The notes: a model not told the origin generated them from the sequence alone. A stretch of DNA of 64,000 nucleotides from Sphingobium sp. C100 (GCF_000508185.1 NZ_AYOY01000101.1:1-64000), one strand, 5' to 3'; numbered from the stretch's first letter, positions 1-8,895 are shown. Made by a program: numbers and translations.

Positions 1-1643
1 CTCGCCACGCCGCCATGCAGGGCCAGCGCGCGGCCGTGGCGCAGCAGCACCGCGACCGGCGCGCCCGCCGCCGCGACGGCGTCGGCCAGCGCCTGTTGCG
101 CGGCGGGGATTTCGATGACGGTGCGCGACTGGGCTTCGCCCGACATCGCCTGCGATTCGCCGATGGCGAGGAGGACGATGTCGGCCGCCTTCGCCGCCGC
201 GACCGCCGCCGCAATGCCGCCGTCGATCGGGCCGCTGATGTCGCAGCCGCGCGTGACGCTGAGCTTTGCGTCGTCGGGCAGCGCGGCGCGCAGGCCGGTG
301 GCGATGTCGACGCCCTTGTCCGGATCGCCGTAGAAGGCCCAGGGGCCGTAAAGATTGGCGCTGTCCTGCGCGAAGGGACCGATCAGGGCGATGCGTGGCC
401 CCTTTGCCGGGTCGATCGGCAAGGCGCCGTCATTTTTGAGCAGGATGATCGAGCGGGTCGCGGCTTCGCGCGCGAGGGCGCGGTGGGCCGGGGTGAAGAT
501 GCGGGTCCGCTCCGCATCCGCGTCGAGCGAGCGCCAGGGATTGTCGAGCAGGCCGATGGCGGCCTTTACATAGAGGATGCGGCGCACGGCGACGTCCACC
601 GTCGCCATGGGCACCGCGCCGCTCTTCACCAGTTCCGGCAGGTAGCGGACATAGAGGCCGCTCTGCATCGACATGTCGACCCCGGCGAGAATGGCGAGGC
701 GGGCGGCGTCGCGATCATCCTGCGCAAAGCCATGGGCGACCAGTTCTTCATCGGCGGTGTAATCGGAAAAGACGAAGCCGCGAAACTGCATTTCGCCGCG
801 CAAAATGTCGGTAAGCAATTCGCGGTCGGCGGTGGCGGGGACGCCGTTAATCTCGTTAAAGGCGGCCATGGTGGTGAGCGCGCCGGCAGCGAAGGCCGCG
901 CCAAAGGGCGGCAAATGGGTTTCGCGCAGCGTTTCCTCGCTGATGTCGACATTGCCATATTCAAGCCCGGCGGCGACCGCGCCATAAGCGGCGAAATGTT
1001 TGGGGCAGGCGAGCAGGCTATCGTCGCGGCGCAGGTCGCGGCCCTGAAAGCCACGGATGCGGGCGGCGGAGAGGATGCCGGTGAGAGTCGTGTCCTCCCC
1101 CGCCCCCTCCACCACGCGGCCCCAGCGCTGATCGCGGGCGACATCGACCATGGGGGCGAAGGTGAGGTGCAGGCCGGCGGCGGTGGCTTCGAGCGCCATG
1201 GCGCGGGCGGTGCGCTGGCACAGGTCGGGATCGAAGCTGGACGCTTCGGCTAGGGGGACCGGGAAAATGGTCTTGAGCCCGTGGATGACGTCTCCCGCGA
1301 AGAGGAGCGGGATGCCGAGGCGGCTTTCGTTGACCGCGATCTCCTGCGCGCGGCGGGCGCCCGCGACGCCGATGCCGTTGAACAGGCAGCCGACCCGGCC
1401 CTTTCGCACTTCCTGCGCCAGGCGCTTTTGATCCTGGATGCCGGCGGCGGGATTGGGCGGGTTGAAGGGGCGGAAACTGTCGGCGAGGCAGGTCATCTGC
1501 CCGGCCTTTTCCTCCACCGTCATCTGCGCGATGAGGGTGTCGACGCGATCGACGTCGGCCTGGGCCATGGCGCGGCGGGGCACGCCAAGGGCAAGGACGC
1601 CGCCCAGGGTGCGGATCAGGAGGTCGCGGCGGTCAATCGTCAT
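1..1643 (-). CDS. Glycoside hydrolase family 3 beta-glucosidase, BglX-like (3' end outside window)
   Basis: The reverse strand reads as a continuous exported protein starting MTIDRRDLLIRTLGG, a twin-arginine (RRDLL) signal followed by a hydrophobic stretch and an AMA cleavage site. GH3 landmarks follow in order: the MTVEEKAGQM opening, the FAGDVIHG substrate loop, the CPKHFAAYG (KHF) motif and GFVFSDY, whose Asp is the family nucleophile. It would hydrolyse beta-glucosides in the periplasm. The ATG at 1643 is the first start before the signal peptide. About 547 codons are present; the C-terminal part of the (alpha/beta)6 sandwich and the FnIII-like end lie beyond the left edge. Family assignment is firm; the exact sugar is unknown. 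Confidence 0.9.
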   Translation of the reverse strand, partial: MTIDRRDLLIRTLGGVLALGVPRRAMAQADVDRVDTLIAQMTVEEKAGQMTCLADSFRPFNPPNPAAGIQDQKRLAQEVRKGRVGCLFNGIGVAGARRAQEIAVNESRLGIPLLFAGDVIHGLKTIFPVPLAEASSFDPDLCQRTARAMALEATAAGLHLTFAPMVDVARDQRWGRVVEGAGEDTTLTGILSAARIRGFQGRDLRRDDSLLACPKHFAAYGAVAAGLEYGNVDISEETLRETHLPPFGAAFAAGALTTMAAFNEINGVPATADRELLTDILRGEMQFRGFVFSDYTADEELVAHGFAQDDRDAARLAILAGVDMSMQSGLYVRYLPELVKSGAVPMATVDVAVRRILYVKAAIGLLDNPWRSLDADAERTRIFTPAHRALAREAATRSIILLKNDGALPIDPAKGPRIALIGPFAQDSANLYGPWAFYGDPDKGVDIATGLRAALPDDAKLSVTRGCDISGPIDGGIAAAVAAAKAADIVLLAIGESQAMSGEAQSRTVIEIPAAQQALADAVAAAGAPVAVLLRHGRALALHGGVA

Positions 1644-1736
1644 GCAAGGGGGGCGTAACCGGGGAAGGATGATGGAACTTGTCCAACTAACGTCCGCCGC
1701 GCGCTTTTGTTGCGGTGCGGCAAGGCAGCGCGGCGT

Positions 1737-2057
1737 TCAGTTGGGGGCGAACAGCTTCGTGCCCATGACGCCGATCACGATCATCACCATGAAGCCGGCC
1801 TGGACCAGGTTCACCCGGTCGCCGAACAGGATCATGCCGCCGATGATGACGCCCACCGCACCCAGCCCCGTCCAGATCGCGTAAGCGGTGCCGGCGGGAA
1901 TGTCCCGCATCGCCAGAGCGAGCAGGCCCATGTTGAGGAAGCTCAAGGCGATCGGCACGACCGACGCCTGCCAACTGCCCAGGGTCGCAGCCCATTTGAG
2001 GCTCAAGGCCCAGCAAATTTCAGTGAATATGGCAATGCCAAGGATGAGCCACGCCAT
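1737..2057 (-). CDS. SMR-family exporter, Gdx/SugE type (guanidinium or quaternary ammonium export)
   Basis: This 106-residue protein has four predicted transmembrane helices, the normal length for small multidrug resistance proteins. Glu13 in the first helix (TEICWAL) is the conserved proton/substrate-coupling carboxylate. The IPAGTAYAIWTGLGAVG segment is characteristic of the Gdx (formerly SugE) branch rather than EmrE. Gdx members are dual-topology dimers that exchange guanidinium for protons. It stands alone, with tRNA-Lys just upstream on the same strand. I see no convincing guanidine riboswitch in the short leader. Placement in the Gdx branch is by motif only. Confidence 0.88.
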   Translation of the reverse strand: MAWLILGIAIFTEICWALSLKWAATLGSWQASVVPIALSFLNMGLLALAMRDIPAGTAYAIWTGLGAVGVIIGGMILFGDRVNLVQAGFMVMIVIGVMGTKLFAPN

Positions 2058-2145
2058 CGGGCACTTCCCTTTCGTGTCCGGGCGGGCTCTGCTGGACGAC
2101 AGGCCGGCCGGAAACCCGAAAGAGGCGGCATGTCGGGGAAGGCTA

Positions 2146-2221
<76 letters not shown>

Positions 2222-2276
2222 ACACCGGCCTTTGACCAGTCCCGCAGGGGACAGGGCAGCATCAGACCCGATGCAA

Positions 2277-2363
2277 TGGTGGACAGGGCTGGATTCGAAC
2301 CAGCGTACGGGAAACCCGGGCAGATTTACAGTCTGCTGCCTTTAACCACTCGGCCACCTGTCC
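2277..2363 (-). tRNA. tRNA-Tyr (anticodon GTA)
   Basis: This 87-nt class II tRNA is on the reverse strand. The acceptor GGACAGG pairs with CCTGTCC, the anticodon arm CAGACTGTAAATCTG carries GTA, a long variable arm CCGGGTTTCCCG follows, and the T loop is GGTTCGAATCC. CCA is encoded. It lies 55 bp upstream of tRNA-Lys in the same orientation, so the two may be co-transcribed. Confidence 0.97.
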
Positions 2364-2414
2364 GGTGCCCTGCGCGGAAGAGAAAAAATCATCCCCTGCC
2401 GCGCTGGAGGCGGC

Positions 2415-2443
2415 TCAATGGCGAAAGGAGGCTTGCCTGTCAA
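2415..2443 (-). promoter_or_regulatory. Candidate sigma70-type promoter of the tRNA-Tyr/tRNA-Lys unit
   Basis: On the reverse strand a perfect TTGACA -35 box is followed after 17 bp by CATTGA, a weak -10. It sits about 50 bp before the first base of tRNA-Tyr. The -35 is convincing; the -10 is poor, so this is a suggestion from spacing and position. Confidence 0.4.
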
Positions 2444-2469
2444 TGGGGTGATGTGAAAAGAGCGCGATC

Positions 2470-3210
2470 ATGAAAAAAGGTCATCGCTCCGCCAAGCCCA
2501 AGGGCGCCTTCCCGCGCTTCTACGGGCGTCACGCCGTCACCGCGGCGCTCGCCAACCCCAATCGCATCGTGCGCAAGATATGGGGCACGCGCGAAGCGCT
2601 GGGCGCCCTCGACCTGCCGCCCATATTGCCGATCGTCTATGCCGATGTCGCCGACATGGGCCGGATGGTGCCGTCGGACGCGCCGCATCAGGGCATCGTC
2701 GCCGAAGTCGAGCCGCTCGACGATGTGTGGCTGGGCGAGATACTGGAGCAAGGGCAGGACGATAAGCGGCCCATATTGGTGCTGGACCAGGTGACCGATC
2801 CGCACAATGTCGGCGCGATCCTGCGGTCGGCCGCCGCCTTCGACGCGCTGTGCATCGTGACGCAGGACCGGCACGCGCCGCCCGAATCGGGCGTGCTGGC
2901 GCGCGCGGCGTCGGGCGCGCTGGAAATCATGCCTTGGGTGCGGGTGGTGAACCTGGCCCGCGCGCTCGACGAGATTGCCGAGGCGGGCTATTGGCGCATC
3001 GGCCTGGACGGCGACGCCGACACGACCCTGGGCGAAGCGATCGGCGAATCGCGCGTCGCGCTGGTGCTGGGGGCCGAAGGCGAAGGGCTGCGCCACAACA
3101 GCATGGCGCATTGCGACATTATCGCTAAGCTGCCGATCAGCCCGCGCATGGAAAGCCTGAACGTCTCCAACGCCGCGGCCATCGCGCTCTACGCCGCCAC
3201 CAACCGGTAG
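2470..3210 (+). CDS. rlmB: 23S rRNA (guanosine-2'-O-)-methyltransferase RlmB, TrmH/SpoU family
   Basis: This 246-residue SPOUT methyltransferase would place a 2'-O-methyl group on 23S rRNA near the peptidyl transferase centre (G2251 in E. coli). The N-terminal FYGRHAV segment is the short substrate-binding domain typical of RlmB. The catalytic domain carries the three SpoU motifs: LDQVTDPHNVGAILRSA with the conserved Asn and Arg, LVLGAEGEGLR, and MESLNVSNAAAIALY at the trefoil knot. The ATG gives full family length. A lipoprotein gene follows after 29 bp. A closely related tRNA TrmH activity cannot be excluded but the N-terminal domain favours RlmB. Confidence 0.92.
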   Translation: MKKGHRSAKPKGAFPRFYGRHAVTAALANPNRIVRKIWGTREALGALDLPPILPIVYADVADMGRMVPSDAPHQGIVAEVEPLDDVWLGEILEQGQDDKRPILVLDQVTDPHNVGAILRSAAAFDALCIVTQDRHAPPESGVLARAASGALEIMPWVRVVNLARALDEIAEAGYWRIGLDGDADTTLGEAIGESRVALVLGAEGEGLRHNSMAHCDIIAKLPISPRMESLNVSNAAAIALYAATNR

Positions 3211-3239
3211 CGGCGCGCGGGACAAGGGGGAGTGTGCCG

Positions 3240-3998
3240 ATGAAACGCCTGTATCGCAGTCTCGGCGCACTCGCCGGCCTGCTCGCCTTGTCGGCGTGCC
3301 TGGTGACGCCGGGCACATTTGAATCGAGCCTGGACATCCGCGCGGATCGCAGCTTCGCCTTCGCCTATAAGGGCGAGATATTGGCGTCGGACATGGGCAA
3401 GAACCCGCTGTCCGGCGCAACCGGCGACGATGATGCGGCATCGCAGGACGGCGAAGCGGAGACCGGCCCCACCCTGCTCCAGATCGCGGCGCAGGACGAG
3501 GATTTCAGCGATCGGGGCAAACAGGGCGACGACGCCCAGATGCAGGCGATCGCGGCCGCCCTGACGCGGGAGAAGGGATTCCGGTCCGCCCGCTATGTCG
3601 GCGACCACAAGTTCGAGATCGACTATGCGATCAGCGGCAGGCTGACCCACAGCTTCCTCTTCCCCTTCAACATCGACGCGCAGATCGTGCTGCCGTTCAT
3701 CGCGGTGGAAATGCGGGGCGAGGATAGGGTGCGGATGAAAGCGCCCGGCTTTGCCAACGGGTTCGACAAGAGCCAGGGGCCAGCAGGCATGGGCGGCGCG
3801 AGCGACGCGGCGGCCAAGGCGCTGAACGGCCGCTTCACCCTGACCACGGACGCCGAAATCGTCAGCCAGAATCAGGAAGAAGGCGCGCAGACCGTGGCGC
3901 AGGGCAAGCGGATCGTCTGGACGATCACGCCACTGACCAGCGACGCGCCCATGGCCACGTTGCGGGTGACGACTGATCGGCCGGTAGCGGCCGATTGA
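3240..3998 (+). CDS. Putative lipoprotein of unknown function
   Basis: I do not recognise the family. From the ATG at 3240 the protein opens MKRLYRSLGALAGLLALSAC, a lipoprotein signal with lipobox LSAC, so it should be a lipidated envelope protein. The rest is about 230 residues without cysteine, with an acidic low-complexity segment (residues about 60-80, GDDDAASQDGEAE) and beta-rich sequence after it. A GTG two codons earlier is also possible; the purine-rich AAGGGGGAG fits the ATG best. It follows rlmB closely on the same strand and is followed by intergenic repeats. Confidence 0.7.
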   Translation: MKRLYRSLGALAGLLALSACLVTPGTFESSLDIRADRSFAFAYKGEILASDMGKNPLSGATGDDDAASQDGEAETGPTLLQIAAQDEDFSDRGKQGDDAQMQAIAAALTREKGFRSARYVGDHKFEIDYAISGRLTHSFLFPFNIDAQIVLPFIAVEMRGEDRVRMKAPGFANGFDKSQGPAGMGGASDAAAKALNGRFTLTTDAEIVSQNQEEGAQTVAQGKRIVWTITPLTSDAPMATLRVTTDRPVAAD

Positions 3999-4007
3999 TC
4001 CCCGTCG

Positions 4008-4056
4008 TCATTGCAAAGCGCGAAGCAATCCAGGCGCATCCCCGGATTGCTTGGCC
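4008..4056. repeat. Palindromic intergenic repeat (CGTCATTGC..GAAGCAATCC type)
   Basis: AAGCAATCC at 4023-4031 is the exact reverse complement of GGATTGCTT at 4044-4052, preceded by CGTCATTGCAAAGCG and followed by CGCGCTCGCAACAGCG. This matches a family of dispersed palindromic repeats known between genes in many Proteobacteria. It sits 10 bp after the lipoprotein stop and may serve as its transcription end. Recognition is from memory, not a search. Confidence 0.6.
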
Positions 4057-4076
4057 GCGCTCGCAACAGCGAACCT

Positions 4077-4176
4077 AAAGCGCGCTGCGTTAAACCGGAC
4101 GCAGGTCGCGCGCTCCAAGCTTTGTTGTCCCATCGCTTTGAGCGGAAAACCGGTTCCCACTTATCCGCACGATGCT
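4077..4176. repeat. Alphaproteobacterial intergenic repeat ending GGAAAACCGGTTCCCACTT
   Basis: The segment contains GCGCTGCGTT, CGGACGCAGGTCGCGCGCTC and GGAAAACCGGTTCCCACTT, followed by CCGCACGATGCTCTA. This order is typical of a dispersed non-coding repeat common in rhizobia and sphingomonads. It lies between a converging lipoprotein gene and ferredoxin gene and holds no open frame with coding character. Confidence 0.6.
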
Positions 4177-4179
4177 CTA

Positions 4180-4497
4180 TCAGTCTTCCGGCGCAATGGT
4201 GACGCGCAGGCCGTCCAGCGCATCGCTCATCACGACCTGGCAGGACAGGCGGCTGGTATCGTTGCGATGGTCCGAACTGTCGAGCAGGTCATTTTCGTCT
4301 TCGCTCATCGCCGGCAGCACGTCGGCGAAAGCGGGATCAACATAGACATGGCAGGTCGCGCAGGAGCAGCAGCCGCCGCACAAGGCCAGCAGTTCGTCAA
4401 AGCCCTTGTCGCGGATGACTTCCATCACCGACAGGCCGTTATCGCCCTCGACGGTCTGTTCCTCGCCCGCACGGTTGACCACGATCAGTTTCGCCAT
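4180..4497 (-). CDS. 2Fe-2S ferredoxin, adrenodoxin type
   Basis: This 105-residue electron carrier has the adrenodoxin/Isc ferredoxin cysteine pattern: Cys40-x5-Cys46-x2-Cys49, and Cys86 after 36 residues. Two extra cysteines (43, 44) fall inside the first loop. An acidic helix ([14 protein letters not shown]) of the kind that docks the reductase or P450 partner lies between the cluster ligands. It acts in the cytoplasm, feeding electrons to P450s or other oxidases. It stands alone, outside an isc operon, so a P450-type partner is plausible but unproven. Confidence 0.9.
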   Translation of the reverse strand: MAKLIVVNRAGEEQTVEGDNGLSVMEVIRDKGFDELLALCGGCCSCATCHVYVDPAFADVLPAMSEDENDLLDSSDHRNDTSRLSCQVVMSDALDGLRVTIAPED

Positions 4498-4574
4498 CTA
4501 TCCAATCCCCTCGAAATTTTCTCCGCCGCTCTGGCGGAGAGGCGCAGCGAAATCAAGGGCTGGAACGCGATCAT

Positions 4575-5192
4575 ATGGTGACGAGTGCAGCGCAATTGCG
4601 CGAAAGCCTGGATGCGATCGCCCTGCTGGAGCCGGGATTCGTGGCGGCGATCCATCGCGTGGGCTATCCCGAGCCGCGCGTGCGCGCGCCGGGCTATGAA
4701 ACTTTGCTGCGCACGATCGTGGGTCAGCAGGTAAGCGTCGCCTCGGCCGCGGCGGTGTGGCGCAAGCTGGAGGCGGAACTGGGCCTGGGCTGCGCACCGC
4801 AGGCGCTGCTGGCGCGCGACCATGACGCGCTGCGCGCCTGTGGCCTGTCGCGCCAGAAACAGGGCTATGCCCGCAGCCTTGCCGAACTGGTGGTGTCGGG
4901 CGCGCTCGACCTCCATGCCCTGCCCGCCGACGACGAGGAGGCGATCGCGCAGCTCGTCAGGATCAAGGGCATCGGCCGATGGTCGGCGGAAATCTACCTG
5001 CTCTTCGCCGAAGGACGGCCGGACATCTGGCCGGCCGGCGACCTGGCCGTGCAGATCGAGATTGGCCGAATCCTGGGCCTGCCCGACCGGCCCAGCGAGG
5101 CGCTGACCCGCACATTGGCCGAGCGCTGGAGCCCCCATCGCGGCGCCGCCGCGATCATGGCCTGGCACCATTATAACACCGAGGTTCTGTAA
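4575..5192 (+). CDS. DNA-3-methyladenine glycosylase II, AlkA-type HhH-GPD protein
   Basis: This 205-residue base-excision glycosylase removes alkylated purines from DNA. The HhH-GPD fold is visible: YETLLRTIVGQQVSVASA early, then the helix-hairpin-helix LVRIKGIGRWSAEIYLL, and a catalytic Asp in WPAGDLAV. Its length matches the short AlkA form without the N-terminal TATA-like domain. The ATG follows the ferredoxin gene divergently with a 77-bp gap. A 72-residue gene begins 2 bp after its stop, so the two are probably co-expressed. Confidence 0.9.
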   Translation: MVTSAAQLRESLDAIALLEPGFVAAIHRVGYPEPRVRAPGYETLLRTIVGQQVSVASAAAVWRKLEAELGLGCAPQALLARDHDALRACGLSRQKQGYARSLAELVVSGALDLHALPADDEEAIAQLVRIKGIGRWSAEIYLLFAEGRPDIWPAGDLAVQIEIGRILGLPDRPSEALTRTLAERWSPHRGAAAIMAWHHYNTEVL

Positions 5193-5194
5193 TC

Positions 5195-5413
5195 ATGCCC
5201 CTGCCCCATGCCCGCTATATCGTCATCGAACATGAAGGCGTCTGGAAGATCAATCTGGACAATAAATATTATGGCCCCTTTCCGAGCCGCCAAGCCGCGG
5301 TCGAAGGCGCCACCGCCACCGCGCAAAAGGCGAGTGCCGCCGGCTATCCCGCATCCGTGCTGCTGATGAAGGGGACCGCATTCGACACGCTGTGGACCAG
5401 CGTCGCGGAATGA
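5195..5413 (+). CDS. Small conserved-looking protein of unknown function, possibly DUF2188-like
   Basis: The 72-residue protein begins MPLPHARYIVIEHEGVWKIN and contains YYGPFPSRQAAVEGATATA, then ends in a short beta strand. The pattern of a strand, a KAEA-like helix and another strand recalls DUF2188 proteins, but I cannot confirm it. It starts 2 bp after the glycosylase stop, which implies translational coupling. No signal peptide, membrane segment or cysteine is present. Confidence 0.65.
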   Translation: MPLPHARYIVIEHEGVWKINLDNKYYGPFPSRQAAVEGATATAQKASAAGYPASVLLMKGTAFDTLWTSVAE

Positions 5414-5456
5414 CCTGCACTTTGGGGCAATAACGTCATTTTTTTGGCCCATTGGC

Positions 5457-5480
5457 GGAACGTTGGGGCCAGTGACGGTT
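5457..5480 (+). promoter_or_regulatory. Near-match to an EcfG (general stress sigma) promoter
   Basis: GGAAC at 5457-5461 is followed after 15 bp by GGTT at 5477-5480, 31 bp before the response-regulator ATG. The alphaproteobacterial EcfG consensus is GGAAC, about 16-17 bp, CGTT. The spacer is short and one -10 base differs, so this is tentative. Confidence 0.28.
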
Positions 5481-5510
5481 TCCATTTGTCCGAATATGAC
5501 AGGTTGAGGA

Positions 5511-5945
5511 ATGAGCAAGAAAGTTCTGATCGTCGAGGACGAGATATTCGTCGCACTGGAGATCGAGCAGATCGTCGAGGATGCCGGATTCGATGTCGGC
5601 GCGATCGCCGCCGACCGGGCGGCCGCGCTGGCCAGCGCCGACGCCTGCGACATCGCGCTGGTCGACCTCAACCTGCGCGATGGTCCGACCGGCCCGCAGA
5701 TCGGGATGGAACTGGCCAGCCGCCACGGTGTGCGCGTCATCTATATCACCGCCAACCCCGCCCAGATCGGAGAAGCGTCGGTCGCCGCGCTGGGCGTCAT
5801 CACCAAACCATTTCGCCCGCACAGCGTGGCGGCCGCCCTGAAGCTGGCGGCGGCCGAGAATCCCGAATTGCTGGCGGCCGAAATTATGGGCTTTACGCCC
5901 TTCCCGCCGCCCGGCTCATGGAACGGGATGGAATCCAGAGGCTGA
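5511..5945 (+). CDS. Receiver-only response regulator
   Basis: The 144-residue protein is a single CheY-like receiver. It has the acidic pair in LIVEDE, the phospho-acceptor Asp in VDLNLRDG, the switch Thr in YITAN and the conserved Lys in ITKPF. No output domain follows, only a short Pro-rich tail, so it must signal by protein contact. It faces a convergent HWE kinase and their coding regions overlap by 53 bp at the 3' ends. The FATGUY motif of SdrG-type regulators is absent. Pairing with the neighbouring kinase is likely but inferred. Confidence 0.9.
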   Translation: MSKKVLIVEDEIFVALEIEQIVEDAGFDVGAIAADRAAALASADACDIALVDLNLRDGPTGPQIGMELASRHGVRVIYITANPAQIGEASVAALGVITKPFRPHSVAAALKLAAAENPELLAAEIMGFTPFPPPGSWNGMESRG

Positions 5946-7419
5946 GGCACAGGCCTTCGGCCCGCCATTGGCGCGCCAGCCGCCCGCCCAGTTGCCGTTC
6001 CACGCTGAGCAGCATCAGCCGACTGCCAAAACCGTCCGCCGTCGCCGGCACGACAACCGGCCCACCTTCTTCGCGCCAGTCGACGCGGACATCATCGCCC
6101 TCGCTGGACACATGGAGATGGACCCGCCCCTCGGCGACGGACAGGGCGCCATATTTGGCCGCATTGGTCGCCAGTTCATGGAACAGCAGCGCCAGCGGCG
6201 TCGCCGATCGATCGTCAATCGGCGGGTCTTCGCCCGACAGCAGGATGCGCGAACCGTCCGCATTGCGATAGGGCGCGAAAATCTGATCGAGTATGCCCCG
6301 CAACCGACCGGCTTCCGTGCCGGGCACGGGCATCGAGTCGGCGCTGTGCGGCCGGACGAAATCATGCGCGCGGCCAAGCGCCAGGATGCGGTCGCGCAGA
6401 TCGTCCGCGACCGCGCCGATCTGCGGATGCTGGCGGGCGGACAGGCCGATGAGGCCGGCAATGACGGAAAAGATATTCTTGATGCGGTGCGACAGCTCAT
6501 GCGCGATCATCTCGCGCTCTTCCATCATCAGCTTCTGTTCGTGGATGTCCGTACAGGTGCCGATCCAGCGTGTGACCTGACCCTGCGGGTCGCGGATCGG
6601 CAGCGCCCGGCCGAGCGTCCAGCGATAATTGCCGCTATGATGGCGCAAGCGATATTCGATTTCATAGGGTTCGCCGGTCTTGAGGCTGTGGCGCCATTTT
6701 TCCCAGGCGGCTGGCTGGTCGTCGGCATGGAACATGCCGTCCCAGGCGTCGCCATGGGTCGAGCCGGCCTCAACGCCCGTATATTCATACCAGCGCGCGT
6801 TGAAATAATCATTATAGCCGTCGGGCAGGGCCGACCAGACCATTTGCGGCATGGTGTCGGCCAGCGTGCGGAACATGCGGTCGCTGTCGGCCGCAGCGGC
6901 GGCATCCTGCCTCTGCCGGGCGATCATGTCGCGATCGCGCCGCCTTCCCTCCAACTCCACCATCACCTGCCGCGCAAGCAGGGTGAGGCCCTGTCGCTGC
7001 AACGGCGTCAGGTCCGCGCGCGGGCGAGGGTCGATGACGCACAGCGCGCCGAGCCGATCGCCATCGCTGCCGATGAGCGGCGCGCCGGCGTAGAAGCGTA
7101 TATGCGGGCTGCCCGTGACCAGCGGATTGTCCGCAAAGCGCGGGTCACGCGTGGCATCCGGCACGACGAACATATCCGCGCCCAGCATGGCGAGCGCGCA
7201 GAAGGACACATCGCGGGGCGTTTCCTCGACATCAAGGCCGGTGCGGGCCAGGAAACGCTGGCGCACATCCTCCACGATGCTGACAAGGGCGATCGGCGCG
7301 TCGCACAGATTTGCCGCAAAGGCGGCGATTTCATCCAGGGTGCGAAAGCCGCCGGCGTCAAGATCATACAGCGCCAGCAGCGCCGCCCGGTCCGTCGCCA
7401 GCCCGCGCCCCTCAGCCAT
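5893..7419 (-). CDS. HWE-family sensor histidine kinase with GAF and PAS domains
   Basis: From the ATG at 7419 the protein has 508 residues. A GAF domain fills about residues 25-165 ([31 protein letters not shown]), then a PAS/PAC domain ([19 protein letters not shown] to [11 protein letters not shown]), then the kinase core. [14 protein letters not shown] carries the phospho-His of HWE/HisKA_2 kinases, and [13 protein letters not shown] is the N box. There is no membrane segment, so it is a cytoplasmic sensor. The start overlaps the murA stop by 8 bp, indicating coupled translation, and the 3' end overlaps the response regulator gene. Confidence 0.92.
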   Translation of the reverse strand: MAEGRGLATDRAALLALYDLDAGGFRTLDEIAAFAANLCDAPIALVSIVEDVRQRFLARTGLDVEETPRDVSFCALAMLGADMFVVPDATRDPRFADNPLVTGSPHIRFYAGAPLIGSDGDRLGALCVIDPRPRADLTPLQRQGLTLLARQVMVELEGRRRDRDMIARQRQDAAAAADSDRMFRTLADTMPQMVWSALPDGYNDYFNARWYEYTGVEAGSTHGDAWDGMFHADDQPAAWEKWRHSLKTGEPYEIEYRLRHHSGNYRWTLGRALPIRDPQGQVTRWIGTCTDIHEQKLMMEEREMIAHELSHRIKNIFSVIAGLIGLSARQHPQIGAVADDLRDRILALGRAHDFVRPHSADSMPVPGTEAGRLRGILDQIFAPYRNADGSRILLSGEDPPIDDRSATPLALLFHELATNAAKYGALSVAEGRVHLHVSSEGDDVRVDWREEGGPVVVPATADGFGSRLMLLSVERQLGGRLARQWRAEGLCLSLWIPSRSMSRAAGRA

Positions 7420-8695
7420 CGCCGACCCGTTCGATGTCAGCGCCCACGGCCGAGAGCTTTTCTTCCAGCCGTTCATAGCCACGATCCAGATGATAGACGC
7501 GGTTCACCTGGGTTTCGCCCTGGGCGGCAAGCCCGGCGAGAATCAAGCTCATCGATGCGCGCAGGTCGGTCGCCATCACCGGCGCGCCGACCAGGCCCGA
7601 CACACCGCGCACGACAGCAGTGCGGCCGTTGACGGCGATGTCAGCCCCCATGCGCGCCAGTTCGGGCACATGCATGTAGCGATTTTCGAAGATCGTTTCC
7701 GTCAGGACCGAAGCGCCGTCCGCCAGCGTCAGCATCGCCATGAACTGCGCCTGCATGTCGGTCGGGAAAGCCGGGAACGGGGCGGTCGATACGGTCAGCG
7801 GGCGCAGCTTGCCGTCGGACGACACGCGGATGCCGTCGCGATGGACATCGACCTGGACGCCCGCGTCGCGCAGCGCGGCAAGGATGGCGTGCATGTCGTC
7901 AGCATTCGCGCCGATCAGGTCGAGCGAGCCGCCGGTGATCGCCGCGGCGCAGGCATAGCTGCCCGCTTCGATCCGGTCGGGCATGACGCTGTAGGTCGCG
8001 CCGTGCAGCCGGTCACGGCCATGGATCACCAGCTTGTCGCTGCCAATCCCCTCTATGTCCGCGCCCATGGCGACCAACAGGTTGCACAGATCGACGATTT
8101 CCGGTTCCCGCGCCGCATTTTCGAGCGTGCAGGTGCCGGTCGCCAGCACCGCGGCCATGACCGCATTTTCAGTCGCTCCGACCGAAACGACCGGAAAGGT
8201 ATAGATGCCGCCCGGCAGGCCGCCATCGGGCGCGCTGGCGCGGACATAGCCGGCGGCAAGGTCGATCTTCGCACCAAAGGCCTCCAGCGCCTTGAGATGC
8301 AGGTCGATCGGACGGTTGCCGATGGCGCAGCCGCCCGGCAACGACACCCGCGCTTCTCCGGCGCGGGCGAGCAGCGGCCCCAGCACCAGGATCGACGCAC
8401 GCATCTTGCGCACAATGTCATAGGGCGCTTCGGTCGAAGTGACGCGACCAGCGCGCATCGTCATGACGCGGCCGAAATCCTCCGGCCTTGCCCCCTCGAC
8501 CATGGTCGACACGCCAAGCTGGTTGAGCAGATGGCCGAAGCTATCGACATCGGCGAGGCGCGGCAGGTTGCGCAGCGTCACCGGCTCGTCGGTCAGCAGG
8601 GCACAGGGCAGCAGCGTCAACGCCGCATTCTTGGCGCCGGAAATGGGAAGGCGGCCGTTCAACGCGTTGCCGCCGCGGATATCAATGCGGTCCAT
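7412..8695 (-). CDS. murA: UDP-N-acetylglucosamine 1-carboxyvinyltransferase MurA
   Basis: MurA adds enolpyruvate from PEP to UDP-GlcNAc, the first committed step of peptidoglycan synthesis, in the cytoplasm. The 427-residue protein begins [21 protein letters not shown] and shows the EPSP-synthase-type repeat fold. The active-site Cys123 lies in [11 protein letters not shown] and is the residue alkylated by fosfomycin, so the enzyme should be drug-sensitive. Lys22 (SGAKNA) and the [10 protein letters not shown] segment are conserved. The kinase gene begins inside its last codons, an unusual operon partner. Confidence 0.97.
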   Translation of the reverse strand: MDRIDIRGGNALNGRLPISGAKNAALTLLPCALLTDEPVTLRNLPRLADVDSFGHLLNQLGVSTMVEGARPEDFGRVMTMRAGRVTSTEAPYDIVRKMRASILVLGPLLARAGEARVSLPGGCAIGNRPIDLHLKALEAFGAKIDLAAGYVRASAPDGGLPGGIYTFPVVSVGATENAVMAAVLATGTCTLENAAREPEIVDLCNLLVAMGADIEGIGSDKLVIHGRDRLHGATYSVMPDRIEAGSYACAAAITGGSLDLIGANADDMHAILAALRDAGVQVDVHRDGIRVSSDGKLRPLTVSTAPFPAFPTDMQAQFMAMLTLADGASVLTETIFENRYMHVPELARMGADIAVNGRTAVVRGVSGLVGAPVMATDLRASMSLILAGLAAQGETQVNRVYHLDRGYERLEEKLSAVGADIERVGDG

Positions 8696-8895
8696 CGCTC
8701 AGGGTTAATAGCGGCAAACGCGCCGCGCGCAAGGCGGCTGAACCGGCGTCGTGCAGGCGGGCCGATGCGGTGGAAACATTATTGCAATACAGGCTGCCGA
8801 ATTGATCGAGGTTAGTGCACGAGGATAAAATGCAGCCAAAAAGCGCTTCAGGCGTTTTGCCATCGTAACGACAATTCTGATCAGAAGGTGATCTG

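Noticed and set aside
15-1253. Long + strand open frame of 412 codons
   Set aside because: It is the antisense of the GH3 glycosidase; composition is Arg/Gly/Ala-rich with no domain, as expected for a shadow in high-GC DNA.
2058-2145. Possible guanidine riboswitch upstream of the Gdx/SugE gene
   Set aside because: The leader on the reverse strand has GGACACGAAAGG but not the paired ACGR-loop hairpins of the mini-ykkC class or the full ykkC core, and the tRNA-Lys gene lies too close.
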